DNA of 64,000 nucleotides from Platynereis dumerilii (lineage: Eukaryota > Annelida > Polychaeta > Phyllodocida > Nereididae), in contig JAPTHN010000025.1 in assembly GCA_026936325.1 (NCBI GenBank), positions 5,030,001-5,094,000 on the forward strand, written 5' to 3'. A program made the translations under genes and the position numbers. Below the pieces are notes generated by a model. It was not told where the DNA came from and searched no databases. It saw only the letters and a program-made list of their open reading frames with translations. The first letter of the stretch is position 1. Every line of letters starts with the position of its first letter. Positions 58,344 to 64,000 of this stretch are shown piece by piece.

Positions 58344-60337
58344 GTGAGTAGAATTGTTTGTTAGTTTATCTGTTTGTCTGTTTATAATGTTTATATATAG
58401 TTTTAGCTTAGTTTAAGTGTATTTTTATTGACGTGACTTGTGTAAAAATAATTCAGCCTATTGCAGGTTTAGGCTATAGACAAGTTTTACACACATGTAT
58501 AGCAAAATATACAAAACAGAAAAACAACATTATAACAGAAACAATAAACAATAGGCTATATATTCCTAAAAATACAGAAATTAAAGCTAAATATTCAGAG
58601 CTTAGCCTTTATATGAGTATATAATTGAGTGACTACTTAGTTATTTTGTTCACGAGCTTAATTGTGGTGAAATCATGCTTGTAAGATTTTATTCTGAATT
58701 GTGAAATACTTTGGTGTTGACTGGTGGAATTAAATTTACCTTTAGGCATACGAATATTTTAAAACGGGAACACCTGTATATAAGCCTACATTTGTACGAC
58801 AGCAAATTTGGCTTCAAAAAAGTTTGGTGTTGCCCAGAAAATGACACCTCAAACAAATGGTTATGGTGATAGCGCTATCGATAAAATTAACAGCCGCAAC
58901 TGGCCTGATAGGTATTGGCCTACATGTACGGAGTTTCAACAAACCCTCAAAAGTGAAAGTTAAAAAAAAAATAGAAAGTCTCAGTACATGACAGTTATCT
59001 TTCCAACCAAATGGAATGGTGACATACTATCGGTCTATTACCAATGCTGTTAGCATTTTCATGGTAACATGTAATTTGACCAGTGGAGCGTAGCTATATA
59101 TATGACATCTGTTTAGGGGTCAGCGGTGACCTTTTTACGCTTCAGTGACTTTGTAATTTTTAAGGTGGTCATTTTCGATTGGTCATTTTTTGAGGTAACG
59201 CTACTTAATATGTGGTATTAGCCATAATACAGGTAATAGGCCTACTGCCATCTGGGTGATTTCTGTAATTTCGTATAATTTCGGGGTACTTTTTAATGCC
59301 CTAGAATAATTTTGACTAATGTAGAATCACGATTTGTGATTATTACTGGGAGTTATGAAAAGTGACCTTTATATAATTAGTATTTATTGCATTTGTGGAC
59401 CAATGGTAATTTTTATTGTACATTTGGTGAAAATATTGAACTCCATTTGTAATATTAGCGCGAATTTGTCACTTAATAAAATGGAATTTTCCCAGTTTAA
59501 CAGATTAAATAAATTAACGATTTTCTGACATTTTAACAACAAAAATGTTATATATCAAACTGACAATTTTGAATGCTACTTATTACAAAATGTGTATGCA
59601 TGCCCAGTTTAACTTATTTAACATGACAACTGCATTTAACTTATTTTAATAAATTTGAAGCCACCTGCACAGTTCATGTTAAGTTATCGGAATTTACAAA
59701 ATTCTTCGATTTATTAAAGAAATATTTGGTTTACAGAATAACTTTTTGATAGCACTTATATTTGAGTATTGGAATTTAAACTATTAAAGAAATACATGTA
59801 CAAATTGTACCACGAAATTAGGGACCAATTTAGTAATATTAAAAGTAAAGCTTCCTAAAATATGATGGTTGTACACTAATGTTTTATTGAAATTGTAGAC
59901 ACCAATTTGAATACTGCAAGTTAAAACTGAAACTGCATGCATTTCATAAATCTAGAAATTGTTAAACTAATTTAATAATATTACTAAAAGTTAGACCAGC
60001 AATTTATTATAATGGCTTAACACAAATGTTTTGTTGAAATTGTAGACATTATAAACAATTATGTGGCACAATCTACCTGCATTAAATTGTCTAAAGTATG
60101 CGTAGTGAAACTTAAAATGTGCACACACGTCATTATTTTGAAATGTCAAATTTTCCTCATACATACATACATGTGTTTGGGATAATAACTTGCTGGGAAA
60201 CACTTACAAGATGTGTAATTACTTAAATTGGAGAAAATGTTGGCTATCTTATATAAATAATTTTATAGGCCTATTGTAAGAAGAACCAAACTTGAACAAG
60301 TTTGTCGTAACAGAAGGCCATGTCTTCAAGTGATTCA
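58344..60337 (+). other. Start of NR4A intron 6, AT-rich
   Basis: No exon with LBD hallmarks (for example the NR4A F-x-E-x-A-F-LELFVLRLAYR region) is visible from here to the end of the window. Confidence 0.7.
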
Positions 60338-60680
60338 GCCAGTCAAGTAATTCAGTCTGCTGGCCAGTCAGTCAGCCAGTCATTCAGTTATTAAGTCTGT
60401 CAGTCAGCTGATCAGTCTGCCAGCCATTCAGCCAGTCAGCTTGTCAGTCAGTCAGTCAGTCAGTCAGTCAGTCAGTCAGTCAATGAGTCAATGAGTCAAT
60501 GAGTCAATGAGTCAATGAGTCAATGAGTCAGTTAATCCGTCAGTCAGTTAATCCGTCAGTCAGTTAATCCATCAGTCAGTCAGTCAATCAGTCAGTCAGC
60601 CAGTCAGTTTGTCAGCTAGCCAGTCAGTCAGCCAGTCAACCAGTCAGTCAGTTATTCCATCTGTCAGTCCTGTCAGTCAT
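60338..60680. repeat. Imperfect (CAGT)n microsatellite with an 8-bp subrepeat
   Basis: CAGT/CAGC tetramers, with about six copies of GTCAATGA at 60478-60528 and three of CAGTCAGTTAATCCGT after it. Confidence 0.95.
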
Positions 60681-60743
60681 TCTTACTACCCAATCTAACC
60701 AGATTAATTATATATGTTTTAAATTATTAAGTAATGTCAGATT

Positions 60744-60785
60744 TCAGTCAGTCAGTCAGCCAGCCAGTCAGTCAGTCAGTCAGTC
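60744..60785. repeat. (CAGT)n microsatellite
   Basis: About ten units with CAGC variants. Confidence 0.95.
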
Positions 60786-61548
60786 ACTTAAAGGCAACAC
60801 CTAGGACAGGATTTTGTTGCTTATTATGCCCAGATTTATTGAGATAAACCCTAAAGTTGACATAATGGGGGTTGACTCTTATGAAAAGGGGCATTATCCC
60901 CTTATAGGGACCCTTAAAAAGGGGGTAACATGACTGAAATCAAAGTGATTTGGAAATTTGGCAATGATGGTCAATAAAACACTCAAAAGGCCTGCAACTC
61001 TAAATTCTGTGATCAACGGATTCTTTGAACTGTTCACAGGGATGGGGGGGGGGGGGTAATATTTGGGGTATGGATTTCATTACAAGCTGTAGGAGGGGGG
61101 GGGGGGTTATGACAATTGGTTAAATGTCAATCTCATTGGTTGACAGGTGGACACATATTGTCTGAAGGATTTTTTCATTATTAACCAATTTTACTCATGT
61201 GTCTGCTGACATTTGCAAATTTGTTGCTTATAAAGGATCAGATTAAGCATTCCCTATCTACCTGTTTTTATTTGTTTTACAGCTTTTTACACTTTTTGAT
61301 CTCTTAAAGGTTAGGAGATAGGAATGGCTGGTTTTCAATAGAATTGTTTATTTGATACTAAACTCAATACCTTTGAGATTCGTGATTTAGATTTTTATCT
61401 CTCTCTTTTTTTTTCATGTTTATTATTCAAACCTATTGGTATCATGATCAACTTATGATCCTATTGTAATATTGGATAATCCGATTTCAAACCTTTATTT
61501 CTGCATAATACAATTGTGTCAAACATGTGATCTCTCATCTGCAACCAG
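60786..61548. other. Unannotated stretch with two G tracts
   Basis: G runs near 61045 and 61096. No gene is supported. Confidence 0.5.
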
Positions 61549-61602
61549 GTCATGTGACCTCATAACGTCATGCATCGGCGATGACGTCAACTGTGACGTT
61601 AA
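61549..61602. promoter_or_regulatory. CRE cluster in intron 6
   Basis: Within about 50 bp are CATGTGACC, AACGTCATGC, a perfect TGACGTCA (61582-61589) and TGTGACGTTA. That is one full CRE and two half-sites on either side. Together with the CRE pair in exon 1 this suggests CREB/ATF input to the NR4A gene. Confidence 0.5.
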
Positions 61603-62938
61603 TTTCCATATATGGTCATCTTTAGGAAATTCTGATAATTTTGTAAACCATAGGTGGGCTACTTCATAGAAATATTAATAGTCATTTACTGAAGATGTTT
61701 AATATTTCAAAATACAGAAAAATACGCGAGTAATATAGGCCTAAAACTTTTAAGGCAAAAGTCTCAAGGAGAAATATCTTAATTTTTCAGTTTTGAGGTT
61801 TAATATAGGTTATATAAATGTTAAGCATCCTATTTTGCAATTCAATTGCCAGTTAAACATGGTACATCTTTAAGTTAATTATTTTAATGCACTTAAGGGG
61901 ATTCTTATTTTACCCAGGGGGGGTGTGGGCTTGGAGTAAAAAATAAAACAACTTTCTCATGCAGTTTTAGTGAAAAAAAAAAAAATTTCTGTTGGTGGTA
62001 CTTCTTGACGGAATGATGCTTGATTCAGGAATGAATATTCGTGGACTTTGCACATTTGAAATCAATAAATACTGCCGCAGTTACCGTGAAATAAATAATT
62101 TCCTGCCGAGTAAAACTCCAAGCCCTCTTAAAGGGCTGCCCTCTTATTTAAATGCTTAAGTTTGTGGACCATCATCAAAATTTAATATAGAGACCCTATG
62201 ACATTTTTGGGGGATACATGTGCCACCAAGCTGTCAATTTATAATTTTGATCTATGAGATAATTGCTATCTAGCACAACATCTTGAGTTTTGGATCATTT
62301 TCATGAAATTTCACGAATTTTCGTGAGTGATTTGAAATGTTCATGATAACAAACAGTTTAGAGACACCACCCACCAACAGCAGGTGCTTAGCACAAACCA
62401 TTTGATGCCAAACATTAGCTGAAAAATAATGCCAATTGCTTGTGCACGCGACAAAACAATTGACTAGTTCCAAAAACAGAGTTCCAGCTATTGACACCAT
62501 CTTGCAGACCCACGTTCTCGCGAGAATTGAGGTTGAAACGAGATTTTGATCAATCCCAATTACCCCCTCAGTCAAAAGTCGTGACTTTGAACAATTAGGA
62601 TCGTTAAAAAGAAGAAAATTGGTAAAAATAAGCATGGTAGTTTTACAGAGTCACCGTTAGGAGTAATTATTTGCAAACTAAAACTGTTAAATGCCACCAC
62701 GCGGGAGCTTTTTTTTTATTTTTTTTTAAATCTCATGCCCTATAATAGCTTTACCCGGGATATTCACATTTAATTATTTGCCCAAATTAGCTGGAATTAT
62801 GATCTAAGCTCAAGATAGTTAAAAAAGTCACTTAAAGATTCAATTTAATTGCAAGAAAAAAAGTTCAGAAAAGTTTTGTAAACAGTTCTAAGCACTAATT
62901 TCTTATTCGAAAATTAAACACGTGTTTGATGAACGTAC
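61603..62938. other. Unannotated AT-rich stretch
   Basis: No exon or clear repeat is supported. A 121-codon minus-strand frame at 62270-62635 has no recognisable motif. Confidence 0.45.

Positions 62939-63016
<78 letters not shown>
62939..63016. repeat. (TATC)n microsatellite
   Basis: About 19 pure units. Confidence 0.95.
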
Positions 63017-63017
<1 letters not shown>

Positions 63018-63049
63018 CTTACAACAAGCCCAAGTGGGTAGGGGAGACC

Positions 63050-63722
63050 GAGGCTGGTTGTCACAGGGGCAGGTTGTCACAGTGTGTAAAACTTAAACAT
63101 GCTACTATTTCTATATAAAGCATGCAGGAGCACTGCCAATCTATATGAATGGTAAAAGGGGAGTTACTTAAACCTATTTGGTGAACATTTACCTATACCA
63201 TTCAAAATTTTGATGTCCTATTGGACATTTTTCAAAATTCAGAATTCGGGGCAGGTTGTCACACTCTCGGGGCAGGTTGTCACACTCTCGGGGCAGGTTG
63301 TCACACTTTTGGTTAAGAGCTCGGATGCAGGAAGTGGAACTCTGTAGGGCAGATCTTGACCAAGAAAAGTTATTTTGGACATATGAGGAATCCTTTACTT
63401 GCCCAGTGAAGACCTTAACAAACACGCTACTGTGTACAAGGGTGCTACAAATGAAGGCTTACCAATCAGCAGGAAAGCATTCTGATCTGGAGGAGGATTT
63501 TTATGATTTTTTTTGCAAATTTTACATATAAATTTGAAGTCGATTTATTTAAACACAATGCAATATCTGCATACATCTTCAGTCATCAATAGCATGCATT
63601 AAGCACAAATATATATTATTTGGCGTTAGTTTTTTGGTTTAAAAGCCTAGTCCTAATAGATAACAAGCAGCTCCAAAAAGTGTGAAAACCTGCCCCGCCT
63701 TTTTGTGACAACCTGCCCCGAC
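63050..63722. mobile_element. Small element bounded by inverted GGGCAGGTTGTCACA motifs
   Basis: Two copies of the motif (GGCTGGTTGTCACA, GGGGCAGGTTGTCACA) lie at 63050-63083. Two copies in the opposite orientation (AAAACCTGCCCCGCC, TGTGACAACCTGCCCCG) lie at about 63684-63721. Three direct copies in a 21-bp tandem (CTCTCGGGGCAGGTTGTCACA) sit at about 63246-63303. The arrangement resembles the sub-terminal repeats of a non-autonomous DNA transposon. No transposase and no clear target duplication. Confidence 0.5.
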
Positions 63723-64000
63723 TGATGAAAATTCCAAAAACGGGTGACCAAGGCCGTTGTTATCAAAATTTTCACTATTGTTGTTATCATGATTTAAAGA
63801 AATGTCAGCATGATAAGTGTAATAACTGTACCTTTTTCAACAACTATTTGATAAAGACTAGCATTGCATGCAAGTATAAGGTAAAAAATTACCTTTTGTG
63901 ACAGGAAATTTTTAACAGACCGTGTGCCTTCCAGACTCCCTTCCAGGGGTCAATATTTTTCAAAAAGACTCCAGTGGGTTATAAAAGCAGTAAACAATGA
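63723..64000. other. Unannotated right edge
   Basis: No feature recognised. Confidence 0.5.

Overview
The window is animal nuclear DNA: AT-rich, mostly non-coding, and dense in tetranucleotide microsatellites and small mobile elements. It carries one clear host gene, split by canonical GT-AG introns. The many AGGCCTA-type motifs, the TATC/GATA microsatellites and the gene's sequence suggest a marine invertebrate deuterostome, perhaps an echinoderm. That placement is an impression and was not tested by any search.

The host gene is an NR4A-family orphan nuclear receptor (Nur77/Nurr1/NOR1, insect HR38) on the + strand. Six coding exons can be joined by eye with matching phases: 16485-16699 (from the ATG at 16679), 51743-51887, 52242-52839, 54149-54341, 55098-55227 and 58183-58343. 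Together they encode 416 residues: an N-terminal MLVLQAQ resembling the vertebrate MPCxQAQ start, a Gly/Ser/Tyr-rich transactivation region, both zinc fingers and the NR4A-specific C-terminal extension. No ligand-binding-domain exon is visible before the window ends, so the gene continues to the right. Intron 1 is about 35 kb and holds most of the mobile DNA. Two perfect cAMP-response elements 21 bp apart lie in the first coding exon. A third perfect CRE with flanking half-sites lies at 61.56-61.60 kb. A dense WGATAR array at 6.8-7.8 kb precedes a possible TATA box at 8.19 kb.

Layout. 0-6 kb: SINE-like repeats and microsatellites. 6-8.3 kb: more complex sequence with the GATA-motif array and a possible 5' exon. 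8.3-16.4 kb: AT-rich DNA with a hAT-like MITE and more SINE copies. 16.5-23.5 kb: the first coding exon, then a large inverted repeat with arms of about 1.8 kb and a spacer of about 3.1 kb. Each arm is a tandem array of units of about 354 bp, each with a GTTGCCATGGCAAC-like palindrome (an RFX X-box look-alike). 26.7-32 kb: three diverged copies of one dispersed repeat, short minisatellites, a cluster of AGGTCA half-sites, and pairs of perfect hairpins. 37.1-39.7 kb: a 5'-truncated LINE with a 639-codon reverse-transcriptase ORF and a poly(A) tail. 40-51 kb: microsatellites, purine tracts, MITEs and a hAT-type element with a perfect 8-bp target duplication. 51.7-58.3 kb: exons 2-6. 58.3-64 kb: intron or downstream DNA with (CAGT)n arrays, the CRE cluster and a small inverted-motif element.

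No rRNA, functional tRNA, CRISPR array, LTR retrovirus-like element or Polinton was seen. The best candidates for something undescribed are the foldback element with its phased X-box palindromes and an exon-like ORF in its spacer, the hairpin pairs that keep pairing while their stems differ, and the CRE pair inside the first NR4A exon.
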